Origin: Virgibacillus necropolis
GTDB lineage: Bacteria > Bacillota > Bacilli > Bacillales > Amphibacillaceae
Direction: 5' to 3'
Assembly: GCF_002224365.1 (NCBI RefSeq)
Contig: NZ_CP022437.1
Location: forward strand, 3,534,001 to 3,598,000
DNA length: 64,000 nt
The translations under genes and the position numbers were made by a program. Position 1 is the first letter of the stretch; each line of letters begins with the position of its first letter. The notes beneath the pieces were generated by a model. It searched no databases and was not told where the DNA came from. It saw only the letters and a list, made by a program, of their open reading frames with translations. Of the stretch, positions 27,247-35,855 are shown piece by piece.

Positions 27247-27985
27247 GGCTTTCTTCTTCCTTTGTCAACTGTACATATAAATCATCTAATGTAGCATCTG
27301 GCATGCCAAAATCTGCACGAAGCGCTTCAAGTGTCCCATTAGCCCTTAATTTTCCATCATGTAAAATTACAAAACGATCACAATAGCGTTCAGCTGTAGC
27401 TAAAATATGCGTTGACATTAGTACGCCTGAGCCATTTAGTTTCATTTCATCCATTAACTGAAGGTAAGACTGAATTCCTAATGGGTCGAGCCCCACAAAA
27501 GGTTCATCTACTATATATAATGGTGGTTCAATTAAAAAGGCGCACATAATCATTACCTTTTGGCGCATCCCTTTTGAAAAATGCACTGGGAACCATTTTA
27601 ACTTTTTCTCCATGCGAAATTCCTTCAGTAAAGGTGGTAACCGTTTTTCAAAAACATCTTCCGCAATATCATAGGCCATCGCTGTTAATTTTAAATGTTC
27701 ATATAGTGTTAGTTCATCATATAAAATAGGCATTTCAGGTATGTAGGCCATTTGTTTTCGGTATGTCTCTGGATTTTCATTAAATGTTTTACCATTAATT
27801 GATACAGACCCTTTTTTTGCATGCATCAATCCGATAATATGTTTAATTGTCGTACTTTTACCAGCGCCGTTCAAGCCAATTAACCCGACAATTTCTTTTG
27901 GCTTAACATCGAGCGAAATACCATGAAGTACATTTTTATGTGTGTATCCCCCGTGTAAATCTTCAATATGTAACAATGGATTCAT
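27239..27985 (-). CDS. ecsA: ABC transporter ATP-binding protein EcsA
   Basis: ATPase of the Ecs exporter, 248 residues. Motifs: Walker A GLNGAGKST, Q-loop in AYIPEMP, signature FSKGMRQK, Walker B LYIVDEPFVGLDP, and H-loop STHI. The ATG at 27985 has AGGAGG 7 nt upstream; an in-frame extension to 28009 has none. First gene of ecsAB. Confidence 0.94.
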   Translation of the reverse strand: MNPLLHIEDLHGGYTHKNVLHGISLDVKPKEIVGLIGLNGAGKSTTIKHIIGLMHAKKGSVSINGKTFNENPETYRKQMAYIPEMPILYDELTLYEHLKLTAMAYDIAEDVFEKRLPPLLKEFRMEKKLKWFPVHFSKGMRQKVMIMCAFLIEPPLYIVDEPFVGLDPLGIQSYLQLMDEMKLNGSGVLMSTHILATAERYCDRFVILHDGKLRANGTLEALRADFGMPDATLDDLYVQLTKEEESHV

Positions 27986-28680
27986 CGAATTTCCTCCTAT
28001 ATTTCTCACCTAAGAAAAACTCGCCATTCGCTTCGTATTTATTAGTGAATGGTAAAGTCTTTACATCAGCGTTTCCTTATAACTTATATACTTTCCCTAC
28101 GTGTAAATAAATTTTACCATTGATCACGTTTAAAGCCAAAACAAACTATACTTTAAATTTCTACAAAATAATATGTATAGAATTGACGATTTTGTTCAAA
28201 ATAACTCTTGTAGTCATGAGGATGGTCACTACAAAAAATTTCGTATCAAATACTAAATGAGGTGTATGTGATCGAACATTTAATGTAAACCCATTTTTAT
28301 TCGATTAAATACTAAATGAGGTGTATGTGATCGCACATTCAGTGTAAACCCATTTTGTTATTTATTAAATAGTAAATGAGGTGTATGTGAAAGGACATCT
28401 AATGAAAACCCATTTTGTTCTATGTAATTCGTGGTCAGAAATACAAACAAAACGGTTTTTGTAAGTTAGTTAACCTGAACGACCATCATGCTAACTAATT
28501 ACAAAAGTCCCCAATTTAGATGAACACCCATCCTCAGGCTACTTAAAAACAGGCTAGTCCAAAAAGTACAGCAGTGTACTTGCGGGCTATGCCTGTTATT
28601 ATTTTAGTCTCTAGTTATAGCTTTACATTCATGCCCATTCCTTTATATAATAGATGAAAATACATTTAGGAGTGATTTGG
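27986..28680. other. 695-bp ecsA-hit intergenic region with repeats and hairpins
   Basis: No credible ORF. It holds a three-unit tandem repeat (28248-28425), a long hairpin TTTTGTAA(G)TTAGTTAAC/GCTAACTAATTACAAAA at 28456-28506, a short one TTGTAGT/ACTACAA at 28208-28234, and AGTACA-gcag-TGTACT at 28566-28581. It must also contain the divergent promoters of ecsAB and hit. Confidence 0.7.
28248..28425 (+). repeat. Three-unit tandem repeat, period 59-60 bp
   Basis: Units start at 28248, 28307 and 28367. Each opens AAATACTAAATGAGGTGTA (AGTAAATG in unit 3), continues with a TGTGATCG-type block and ACATTTAATGTAAACCC, and ends in a variable T/A-rich 10 bp. Unit 3 is the most diverged. No cas genes are near. 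Confidence 0.8.
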
Positions 28681-29112
28681 ATGAGTCATGAGGATTGCAT
28701 TTTCTGTAAAATCATCGATGGTGATATTCCATCAGCCAAAGTTTATGAAGATGATTTTGTTTATGCCTTTTTGGATATAAGTCAGGTTACAAAAGGACAT
28801 ACACTAATTATCCCAAAAAAACATACAAAGAATATATACGAGACACCTGAAGATATCGCGCGTGAATTTTTCGCTCGTGTTCCAAAAGTCGCAAATGCAA
28901 TAAAAGCTACCTACAATCCAATTGGTATGAACCTGCTAAATAACAATGAAAAACCAGCCGATCAATCCGTATTTCATTTACATATCCATCTTATACCAAG
29001 ATACGGTGAAAATGATGGCTACTCTTCTAATTGGAAAACACATATGGATGACTATACTAGCGATGAATTACAAACAATTGCGAAAGAAATTAGTTCGTCA
29101 ATAAAAAGCTAG
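28681..29112 (+). CDS. hit: HIT family nucleotide-binding protein Hit
   Basis: A 143-residue HINT-type histidine-triad hydrolase. The triad HLHIH is at residues 99-103 and an N-terminal C6-IF-C9 pair is present. Such proteins split nucleoside 5'-phosphoramidates and adenylates. The ATG at 28681 has AGGAGTG 6-7 nt upstream; an in-frame start 27 bp earlier overlaps that site. Divergent from ecsAB, as in B. subtilis. Confidence 0.93.
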   Translation: MSHEDCIFCKIIDGDIPSAKVYEDDFVYAFLDISQVTKGHTLIIPKKHTKNIYETPEDIAREFFARVPKVANAIKATYNPIGMNLLNNNEKPADQSVFHLHIHLIPRYGENDGYSSNWKTHMDDYTSDELQTIAKEISSSIKS

Positions 29113-29175
29113 ATTAACGCTTTTTAATTCAGAAAAATTTTGTTATACTTATAATACGTTTCTGCAGCTGACAAC

Positions 29176-29232
29176 GAGTGTACAGTTGAGAAACAGACGA
29201 AAAGTAGCTTAGCTGAGAAGAGGAGAGTTTAG
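29176..29232 (+). promoter_or_regulatory. TRAP-binding site in the trpP leader
   Basis: Six (T/G)AG triplets, TAG TAG GAG GAG GAG TAG, start at 29205, 29210, 29215, 29220, 29225 and 29230, each separated by exactly 2 nt, and end 2 nt before the ATG. Further GAGs lie at 29176 and 29188. The triplets include the ribosome-binding site. In B. subtilis, tryptophan-activated TRAP binds such triplets over the trpP start and blocks translation. Confidence 0.85.
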
Positions 29233-29234
29233 AT

Positions 29235-29762
29235 ATGAATACAAGAGTTCTTATTATTTTATCCTTACTTGTAGGGATAGGAGCAGTTCTACACACAGTA
29301 GTACCAGCAATATTATTTGGGATGAAACCAGATATGTTATTATCTATGATGTTTCTAGGAATCATGCTATTTCCGAAATTGAAGTATGTTGTATTACTAT
29401 CCATTGTAACTGCAATAATTTCAGCATTAACAACACTTGCTCCTGGAGGACAAATTGCCAATCTGATTGACAAACCAATTACAGCACTATTATTTTTCGG
29501 ACTGTTTTTGCTTGTTAAAGATAAGGTCAATGACAAGATTAGTGCGCCAGCATTAACAGCTATAGGAACAATAATAAGTGGAAGTATATTTTTATTTTCA
29601 GCGCTATACATTGTAGGTCTTATGGATGGGGTATTTACAGCATTATTCTTAACAATTGTATTACCAACAGCTGCTGTAAACACAATTATGATGATTGTCG
29701 TTTACCCTGTGGTACAAAAAATCATGAGACGATCACAACCAATAACACTTTCAAATATTTAA
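29235..29762 (+). CDS. trpP: Tryptophan transporter TrpP
   Basis: A 175-residue membrane protein with five to six hydrophobic segments, matching TrpP (YhaG) from its start MNTRVLIILSLLVGIGAVLHT through LAPGGQIANLIDKP, a conserved loop. It is thought to take up tryptophan. A row of (T/G)AG triplets ending just before the ATG indicates TRAP control. Order hit-trpP-yhaH follows B. subtilis. Confidence 0.9.
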   Translation: MNTRVLIILSLLVGIGAVLHTVVPAILFGMKPDMLLSMMFLGIMLFPKLKYVVLLSIVTAIISALTTLAPGGQIANLIDKPITALLFFGLFLLVKDKVNDKISAPALTAIGTIISGSIFLFSALYIVGLMDGVFTALFLTIVLPTAAVNTIMMIVVYPVVQKIMRRSQPITLSNI

Positions 29763-29782
29763 TAATAAACCGTTACCCATGT

Positions 29783-29817
29783 ATATCCACTGGCACATTA
29801 GGTCAGTGGATATTTTT
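29783..29817 (+). terminator. Terminator after trpP
   Basis: ATATCCACTG pairs with CAGTGGATAT across an 11-nt loop, then TTTT. Confidence 0.85.
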
Positions 29818-29828
29818 ACACGTTAAAT

Positions 29829-30041
29829 GCGTGTTCAAAAGGCGGCAAATTAGAAACAAGAAGTTCAAGGCGCGAAGATTTTGAGGACCGGACTTGCGCG
29901 TGTTGTGCTGACTTCTACGTTGTCCACAGGACGTGGACGGTTTTAGTAGAGGTTCCTCTATGCTGTTAATACGTGAGGACCGGAAAAACTGCGCAACGAA
30001 GAAATTCGCCGTTTATCATTTGGTGACTTTTTGAACAACCT
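29829..30041 (+). repeat. MITE-like repeat family A, copy 2, with 8-bp target duplication
   Basis: Terminal inverted repeats TGTTCAAAA(AG) at 29832 and GACTTTTTGAACA ending at 30037. The flanking 8-mer CGTTAAAT is present on both sides (29821-29828 and 30042-30049), a clean target-site duplication. The central hairpin GTCCAC-AGGAC-GTGGAC is at 29922-29938. It sits between the trpP terminator and yhaH. Confidence 0.88.
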
Positions 30042-30123
30042 CGTTAAATATTCGAGAAATAGGTTTACTTGTAGTACAATAGAAGGAAAGATATAGTATG
30101 GATTTGAAAGGAGCGAACTTCAT

Positions 30124-30483
30124 ATGGTAAAAGGCAAATCATTATTATTCGGTTTTGTTATTGGTGGAGTTGTTACTGCAACAGCAACATTACTAAGCAC
30201 ACCATCATCTGGAAGGGATCTACGCTTCCGTGCAAAAGAACAAGGTGTTGAGTGGAAAGATATGATTAGCAATTTAAAATTTGATGGAATGCGTTTGAAA
30301 CAACAAATTACTGAAACCTCAAAAGAAGGTGCAGCATTAATTAAAGATTTAACCCAAGAAATCAAAAAGTCTGTTCAGGATTGGCAACAAACCGTTGAAC
30401 CACACCAAGAAAACATCCACAAATACCTAGAACAAATCGAATCAAGTTTGAAAGATCTAGAAGAAAAAGTTAAGAATCAGTAA
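30124..30483 (+). CDS. yhaH: YhaH, YtxH-like membrane-anchored protein
   Basis: A 119-residue protein with one N-terminal membrane segment (LLFGFVIGGVVTATATLLS), the YtxH-type TPSSGRDLR motif, then a long charged amphipathic helix. Function unknown. AAAGGAG precedes the ATG. In B. subtilis scoC follows; here the opuA locus does. Confidence 0.88.
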   Translation: MVKGKSLLFGFVIGGVVTATATLLSTPSSGRDLRFRAKEQGVEWKDMISNLKFDGMRLKQQITETSKEGAALIKDLTQEIKKSVQDWQQTVEPHQENIHKYLEQIESSLKDLEEKVKNQ

Positions 30484-30494
30484 TTTTAAATCAA

Positions 30495-30535
30495 AAGAAG
30501 GACTTCCTTAACGAAATGTTGAGAAAGTCCTTCTT
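30495..30535. terminator. Bidirectional terminator between yhaH and the opuAC3 gene
   Basis: AAGAAGGACTT pairs with AAGTCCTTCTT, flanked by A and T runs. Confidence 0.8.
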
Positions 30536-30550
30536 AATTTCATTCCTCTG

Positions 30551-31474
30551 TTACTCAGCTGGTTTTAAATCTTCTATAGAGTCAATATCCATATATTTCG
30601 GAACAGCTAAACCAATTTTCGCACCTTTTAGATTTTCACCTAGATCTTCAAATTGATCAGTATATTTGTCATAAAACTCTTTATGTGTAACTGGCATCCA
30701 GGCAGCTAGAGTGGCATCACCATCACCTTCAGCAATAGCCTTAAAGACAATTGCGACATCGACAGGAGTGATTGTCACTTCAAAGCCTTTCGATCTTAAA
30801 ACTTCAGCAACTACATTTGCAGACGCCCGCTCGGAATCCCAGGGAGTTGATACAAGTTCAATTCCAACTCCGTTTACATCCTCCACACCTTTTGTCCATT
30901 TTGAAACGGCATCTGGGTGTTCTTCAACCCATTTTTTTGCTACCTTAGCAATGTCAGTGCCCGTTTCCGTTGATTCAAGCATTATACCTTCCATATCTTC
31001 TACTTCCCAATGGAATTGGTCTAATAGTTTATATGCGTTAGGCTTATCTTCTTTTAATCCTTTTCGTGCTAGTGTTTTTATTACTTCAGTTTTTCCATAA
31101 ACACCTTTTGGATCTTTGAGATATTTTAAATCTTTATATTTCGCGAACATCCAATGTGGATTCCAACCTGTAATAACAATTGGTTCTTGCTTTTGAATTG
31201 CTTCATCAAGTCTTGTCATCATCGCTGCGGTTGAAGATTGTTCAAGAGACCAGCCTTTTAAACTTTCATATTCCTCAATCGCCTTTTCAGTTGTGACTGT
31301 GATTCCTGCACCAGGTTCAATACCTGTAATCATGTGTTCGACTGCTTCACTGTAGCTCTTTTCATTACCACTTTTCTCACTTGCGTTCTCCTCATCTGAT
31401 CCACAACCTGCTACTAGTAGAATTAACATTAGCCCTGCTATTACGATAATATTTTTGTCAAAGATCTTTTTCAT
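30551..31474 (-). CDS. Glycine-betaine-type binding lipoprotein, permuted lobes (paralog 2)
   Basis: An OpuAC-like substrate-binding lipoprotein, 307 residues, with signal peptide and lipobox LLVAGC. The lobes are in reversed order relative to OpuAC at 32829: ITGIEPGAGI...WTKGV comes first (about 50-195), then IELVSTPWDSERASANV...YMDIDSIEDLKPAE. Ligand-type tryptophans occur in GWNPHW, TPWDSE and AAWMP. Strong similarity to the adjacent paralog, 21 bp upstream, shows recent tandem duplication. The ATG at 31474 has AAGGATG upstream. Likely ligand: betaine or a related compatible solute. Confidence 0.9.
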   Translation of the reverse strand: MKKIFDKNIIVIAGLMLILLVAGCGSDEENASEKSGNEKSYSEAVEHMITGIEPGAGITVTTEKAIEEYESLKGWSLEQSSTAAMMTRLDEAIQKQEPIVITGWNPHWMFAKYKDLKYLKDPKGVYGKTEVIKTLARKGLKEDKPNAYKLLDQFHWEVEDMEGIMLESTETGTDIAKVAKKWVEEHPDAVSKWTKGVEDVNGVGIELVSTPWDSERASANVVAEVLRSKGFEVTITPVDVAIVFKAIAEGDGDATLAAWMPVTHKEFYDKYTDQFEDLGENLKGAKIGLAVPKYMDIDSIEDLKPAE

Positions 31475-31495
31475 ACACAAAACATCCTTTCATTT

Positions 31496-32401
31496 TTATT
31501 CAGCTGGTTTTAAATCTTCAATAGAATCAATATCCATATATTTTGGAACAACTAATCCGATTTTGGCACCTTTTAAATTTGCTCCTAAATCAATAAAGTC
31601 GCCCTCATACTTTTCGTAAAATTCTTTTGTTGTAATTGGCATCCAAACCGCAACAGTAGCATCCGCATCGCCATTTGCAACTGCTTTATACATAACAGCT
31701 ACATCGACTGGTGTGATTGTAACATCGAATCCTTTTTGTGACATAACCTTAGCTACGGCATTTGTAGCAGAAAGTTCGGATCCCCATTGTGTAGTTACTA
31801 ACTCAATTTCCACACCATCGACGTCTTTAACGCCCTTCGTCCACTCCGAAACAACATCTGGATGGTCTTCCACCCATTTTTTAGCAACAACGGCTATATC
31901 TTTTCCACTTTCCTGTGCTTTTAACATAATACCTTCCATATCTTCTACTTCCCACTGGAATTGATCTAATATTTTATATGCTTGTGGCTTATCCTTTTTT
32001 AATTCTTTGCGTGCCAATGTTTTTATTACTTCTGTTTCCCCATACACACCTTTTGGATCTTTTAGATATTTTAAATTTTCATATTTTGCAAACATCCAAT
32101 GTGGGTTCCAACCAGTTACAATAATAGGTTCTTTTTTTTCAATTGCCTCATCAAGTTGTGTCATCATTGCTGGGGTGGATGACTGATCAACCTTCCAACC
32201 TTCTAAACTGTCATATTCTTCAACTGCCTCTTCAGTTGTTACTGTGATCCCTGCCCCAGGTTCTATTCCAGTTATAATATGCTCAACTGCCTCACTATAA
32301 CTTTCATCATTATTTGCACTTGAGTCAGCTTTATCCGAACCACAACCCGTTAGCATTACTATTATTATAAGGGCTGTCCATAGCAAAAAATTATTTTTCA
32401 T
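31496..32401 (-). CDS. Glycine-betaine-type binding lipoprotein, permuted lobes (paralog 1)
   Basis: A 301-residue lipoprotein with signal peptide and lipobox MLTGC. Same reversed lobe order as its downstream copy: ITGIEPGAGI...WTKGV then IELVTTQWGSELSATN...YMDIDSIEDLKPAE. It keeps GWNPHW and AVWMP but has TQWGSE where paralog 2 has TPWDSE. The ATG at 32401 follows GGAAGAG. No ATPase or permease of its own follows, so it would have to use OpuAA-OpuAB or act as a sensor. Confidence 0.9.
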   Translation of the reverse strand: MKNNFLLWTALIIIVMLTGCGSDKADSSANNDESYSEAVEHIITGIEPGAGITVTTEEAVEEYDSLEGWKVDQSSTPAMMTQLDEAIEKKEPIIVTGWNPHWMFAKYENLKYLKDPKGVYGETEVIKTLARKELKKDKPQAYKILDQFQWEVEDMEGIMLKAQESGKDIAVVAKKWVEDHPDVVSEWTKGVKDVDGVEIELVTTQWGSELSATNAVAKVMSQKGFDVTITPVDVAVMYKAVANGDADATVAVWMPITTKEFYEKYEGDFIDLGANLKGAKIGLVVPKYMDIDSIEDLKPAE

Positions 32402-32423
32402 ACACAAACACTCTTCCTTCTAT

Positions 32424-32471
32424 AGAAAACTAGGCATCCGTATTTCTTTAACAGCTAATGCTTAGTTTTCT
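32424..32471 (-). promoter_or_regulatory. Leader hairpin upstream of the permuted binding protein genes
   Basis: AGAAAACTAGGCAT at 32424-32437 pairs with ATGCTTAGTTTTCT at 32458-32471 (one wobble) around a 20-nt loop. It ends 23 bp before the start codon, next to the ribosome site. No T run follows, so it is not a plain terminator. Confidence 0.45.
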
Positions 32472-32497
32472 GATTACAATATTTTATTCAACTGATT

Positions 32498-32700
32498 AGA
32501 AAAGCGCAAGCGCCCGTTTAGCAACGTACAAACTGGAGCACTCCGCAATGAGATAAAGGAAACATGCCCCTGCAACAGGGGTATGTCGACGCCTGAGCGA
32601 CAGCCCGTAGTTAGTCGGCCTTCCTTTTTCAACAACCGATGTTGACTTATCGTAGTGGAGGAGTGTGAAGTTTGCTAGTTGCTGGGCGCTGGAGCTGGAC
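32498..32700 (+). repeat. Interspersed repeat family B, copy 2
   Basis: Starts AGAAAAGCGCAAGCGCC and ends TGGGCGCTGGAGCTGGAC, with the GAGATAAAGGA and GACTTATCG blocks shared with 3194-3387. Contains the hairpin CCCCTG-caa-CAGGGG. It separates opuAC from the two permuted paralogs. The short ORF within is a chance frame. Confidence 0.75.
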
Positions 32701-32761
32701 ATGACCGTTGATATAAGTAAGCTTAATAGAGCCAAATTATATACTTTCTTTATTTGTAATA

Positions 32762-32790
32762 AAAAACTGACACATAGATGCTGTATCAGT
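32762..32790 (-). terminator. Terminator after opuAC
   Basis: On the minus strand ACTGATACA pairs with TGTGTCAGT (one wobble), followed by a T run. It ends opuAA-opuAB-opuAC before the extra binding proteins. Confidence 0.75.
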
Positions 32791-32828
32791 CCCTTATTAT
32801 AAATATATTACCAATCAGTTGTTAACTA

Positions 32829-33728
32829 TTATTTGATACCTTTAGTCCACTCAGCAACTTTATCTGGATTTTCTTCAACCCATGTTGCTGCAGCTTCTTC
32901 AGCATCGGCACCATTTTGAATTGCAAGCATTACACTTTCAATATCAGCTGGTTCCCAGTGGAACTGATCTAGTATCTTATAAGCCTTTGGCATGTCTTCT
33001 TCAAGCCCTTTACGTACCATTGTTTTAATTTGTTCCGCTTCTCCAAAAACACCTTTAGGATCTTCTAGATATTTTAAATCGTATTTCTGGAACTTCCAGT
33101 GCGGAGACCAACCAGTAACAACGATTTCTTCTTCAGCTTCAATAGCTTCCCCTAATGCAGTAGCCATTGCACCACTAGAAGATGTTTGAACTTCCCAATC
33201 GCTAAGATTTTCGTACTCTTTAACAGCAGATTCTGCCGCCGCTACTACACCTGCACCTGGTTCAATACCAGTAATCGTGCTTTCTGCCTGCGCATCTAAG
33301 TCTGCTATTGAATTAACATCCATATATTCTGGAACTACTAATCCAATTGCTGCCCCTTCTAGATTTGGACCTAAATCGACTAGCTGATCTTTATATTCAG
33401 AGTATAGCTCCCCATGTGTACCTGGTAACCATGCAGCAACCATACCATCTGTTTCAGCAGTGGCCACTGATTCCCACATTACTGCATTGTCAAGTGGTGT
33501 TACTGTAACATCAAATCCTTGTTCTTCTAATACTGTAGCAATAACATTTGTTGATGCGACTTCAGTATCCCATTCAACATATGATAGTTCAATTTCTTTT
33601 GACGCTTCTGCATTGCCTTCTGATGACCCCTCATCCGATGAACCTTCATCAGATCCACAACCTGCAGCTACTAATGATAATGAAAGTCCTGCAGCAATGC
33701 CGAATTTTTTCCAGTTAGGTTTAAACAT
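32829..33728 (-). CDS. opuAC: Glycine betaine ABC transporter binding lipoprotein OpuAC
   Basis: A 299-residue lipoprotein with lipobox LVAAGC and an acidic, serine-rich linker. Canonical lobe order: IELSYVEWDTEVAST...YMDVNSIADL first, then STITGIEPGAGV...WTKGIK. Tryptophans in VEWDTE, AAWLPG and GWSPHW are candidates for the aromatic cage that binds the betaine ammonium group. It lies 74 bp after opuAB and ends at a terminator. Confidence 0.95.
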   Translation of the reverse strand: MFKPNWKKFGIAAGLSLSLVAAGCGSDEGSSDEGSSEGNAEASKEIELSYVEWDTEVASTNVIATVLEEQGFDVTVTPLDNAVMWESVATAETDGMVAAWLPGTHGELYSEYKDQLVDLGPNLEGAAIGLVVPEYMDVNSIADLDAQAESTITGIEPGAGVVAAAESAVKEYENLSDWEVQTSSSGAMATALGEAIEAEEEIVVTGWSPHWKFQKYDLKYLEDPKGVFGEAEQIKTMVRKGLEEDMPKAYKILDQFHWEPADIESVMLAIQNGADAEEAAATWVEENPDKVAEWTKGIK

Positions 33729-33802
33729 AACTATAAATCTCCCCTTTTTTAAAGTTTTATCTATATGGAAAACTTTTCACTATGAAAAGATGCCAACAAT
33801 TA

Positions 33803-34663
33803 TTATGCTTTCTTACCCTTCGAATTCACGTTTTGTGTGAAACGATCAATAATAATCGCAAGAATTACTATTCCTACACCCGCTACGAAACCAGTTCCGA
33901 CTTGCGCACGCTGGAGTGCAGAAAGTACTTCTCTACCAAGACCTGGCGCACCAATCATAGATGCAATGACTACCATGGAAAGAGCTAGCATGACCGTTTG
34001 ATTAATTCCAGCCATAATGGTTGCTTTTGCCATCGGTAGTTCCACCTTAAATAACTTTTGTGAACCTGTACTACCAAATGCCTCTGATGCTTCAACAAGT
34101 TCTTTTGAAACCTGTCTAATACCTAAGTTAGTGAAGCGAACTGTCGGTGGCGTCGCGAAAATTAATGATGCAAACACCCCAGGTACCATACCAATTCCAA
34201 AGAATGCTACTGCAGGGATCAAATAAACAAAGGCAGGCATCGTTTGCATAAAATCAAGTATTGGAGTAATGATTGCCTCTGCTGTTTTACTTTTGGACAT
34301 CAATATACCAAATGGAACCCCAATAATGACCGATAAGATACTAGATATCAGGACTAATGTAAAAGTATTCATCAAGTGTTCCCATAATCCTTGATTATAA
34401 ATCAACCAAAGGCCTACTAGCGAAAATACGGCCAAACCAAGTTTTTTACCAGTAATAAAAAATGCTAATAATGCAACGATAATCATAATGATGAGTGGCG
34501 GTATAGCATATAAAGATTCAGAAACAAATTCCATAAATACATCAAAATTTTCTTCAATTGGAGTAAATATAAATGAAAAAGTTTCCGTCAATTTTTCAGT
34601 AAATTCCGCCGTCCAATCCGCTATTGGTATTTCTGGAGCAAAATCTATTATATTATTAAGCAT
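33803..34663 (-). CDS. opuAB: Glycine betaine ABC transporter permease OpuAB
   Basis: A 286-residue permease with several membrane segments and the EAA loop ([18 protein letters not shown]). It overlaps opuAA by 8 nt. N-terminal extracellular stretch [11 protein letters not shown] matches OpuAB. Confidence 0.95.
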   Translation of the reverse strand: MLNNIIDFAPEIPIADWTAEFTEKLTETFSFIFTPIEENFDVFMEFVSESLYAIPPLIIMIIVALLAFFITGKKLGLAVFSLVGLWLIYNQGLWEHLMNTFTLVLISSILSVIIGVPFGILMSKSKTAEAIITPILDFMQTMPAFVYLIPAVAFFGIGMVPGVFASLIFATPPTVRFTNLGIRQVSKELVEASEAFGSTGSQKLFKVELPMAKATIMAGINQTVMLALSMVVIASMIGAPGLGREVLSALQRAQVGTGFVAGVGIVILAIIIDRFTQNVNSKGKKA

Positions 34664-35855
34664 GATCTAAATTCACCTCACCATCACCAGCAAGGGCTGC
34701 GATTAAAGCGCCGCGCACAATAATTCCAACTAACTTTTCTCCATCCATTACTGCTACAGGAATTGGAGAATCGTGAATAATGTTGAAAATATCATTTAAT
34801 GCCGTATCTTTTTCTACTTTAGGTATATCCGTACGTAAAATTTCCTTAATATCACGTACATCTTTTTGTTTAGCTCCTGAAGCATCGTCCGCTGTAACAT
34901 AACCTTGTAAATTACGTTTGCTATCGATAACAATAATGCTAGATAATCCTTCTTCACGCATTCTTTCAAGTGCAACACGGGGACCATGCTTTTCAACATT
35001 AATTGTTTCAGGCCGCTTCATAATCTGTTGTGCAGTTAATACTTTCGAACGATCGACATCTTCCACAAATCGTTCTACATAATCGTTTGCTGGATTCACT
35101 AGAATTTCTTCTGGTGTACCAATTTGCACAATCGACCCATCTTTCATTAAGGCAATTCTATCCCCTAATCGTAAGGCCTCATCTAAATCGTGCGTAATAA
35201 ATATAATAGTCTTCTGCATGCTTGCTTGAAGATCTACCAATTCATCTTGCATCTCCTTACGAATTAATGGGTCAAGGGCTGAAAAGGCCTCATCCATTAA
35301 TAAAACTTCAGGATCATTTGCCAGTGCACGTGCTAATCCAACACGTTGTTGCATACCACCAGACAATTGGCCAGGGTTTTGATGAATGTATCCACCAAGA
35401 CCAACCATTTCCAATGATTCCTGAGCCTTTTTCTTTCTTTCTTCCTTTGGCACCTTTTGGATTTCTAAGCCATATTCTGCATTTTCTAGGATTGTTCGAT
35501 GAGGAAATAATGCAAATCGTTGAAAAACCATACTCATTTTTTCTCTGCGAACATCTCGAAGTTCTTTTTTATTCATGTTAGAAAGATCTTCACCATCTAT
35601 TAAAACACTGCCTTCTGTTGGCTCAATCAAACGATTCAATAAACGTACTAGTGTTGACTTTCCACTTCCTGACAATCCCATAATGACAAATATTTCTCCG
35701 GCTTCAACTGAAAATGTTGCACGGTTTACCCCAACCGTATTCCCAGTTTCTTTTAAAATTTCATCCTTAGATGTTCCCTTATCTAACAGGTTTAGCGCCT
35801 GCCTAGGGTTCTTGCCGAACACTTTTGATAAATCATTTACTTCAATGACCGGCAC
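34656..35855 (-). CDS. opuAA: Glycine betaine ABC transporter ATPase OpuAA
   Basis: A 399-residue ATPase with Walker [10 protein letters not shown], signature LSGGMQQR, Walker [13 protein letters not shown], and a C-terminal tandem CBS module (about 275-390) typical of osmosensing OpuA ATPases. Of two in-frame GTG codons, the one at 35855 has GAGG 8 nt upstream; the first, at 35864, overlaps that site. First gene of opuAA-AB-AC. Confidence 0.95.
   Translation of the reverse strand: MPVIEVNDLSKVFGKNPRQALNLLDKGTSKDEILKETGNTVGVNRATFSVEAGEIFVIMGLSGSGKSTLVRLLNRLIEPTEGSVLIDGEDLSNMNKKELRDVRREKMSMVFQRFALFPHRTILENAEYGLEIQKVPKEERKKKAQESLEMVGLGGYIHQNPGQLSGGMQQRVGLARALANDPEVLLMDEAFSALDPLIRKEMQDELVDLQASMQKTIIFITHDLDEALRLGDRIALMKDGSIVQIGTPEEILVNPANDYVERFVEDVDRSKVLTAQQIMKRPETINVEKHGPRVALERMREEGLSSIIVIDSKRNLQGYVTADDASGAKQKDVRDIKEILRTDIPKVEKDTALNDIFNIIHDSPIPVAVMDGEKLVGIIVRGALIAALAGDGEVNLDHA

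Noticed and set aside
28248-28425. Possible CRISPR array
   Set aside because: Only three units, spacers of about 10 bp, diverged repeats and no cas genes.
29113-29175. T-box or other riboswitch upstream of trpP
   Set aside because: No T-box AGGGTGG sequence or specifier stem; the triplet array explains control.
32496-32735. 79-aa ORF
   Set aside because: Lies within repeat family B and has no ribosome site; composition is unlike a protein.
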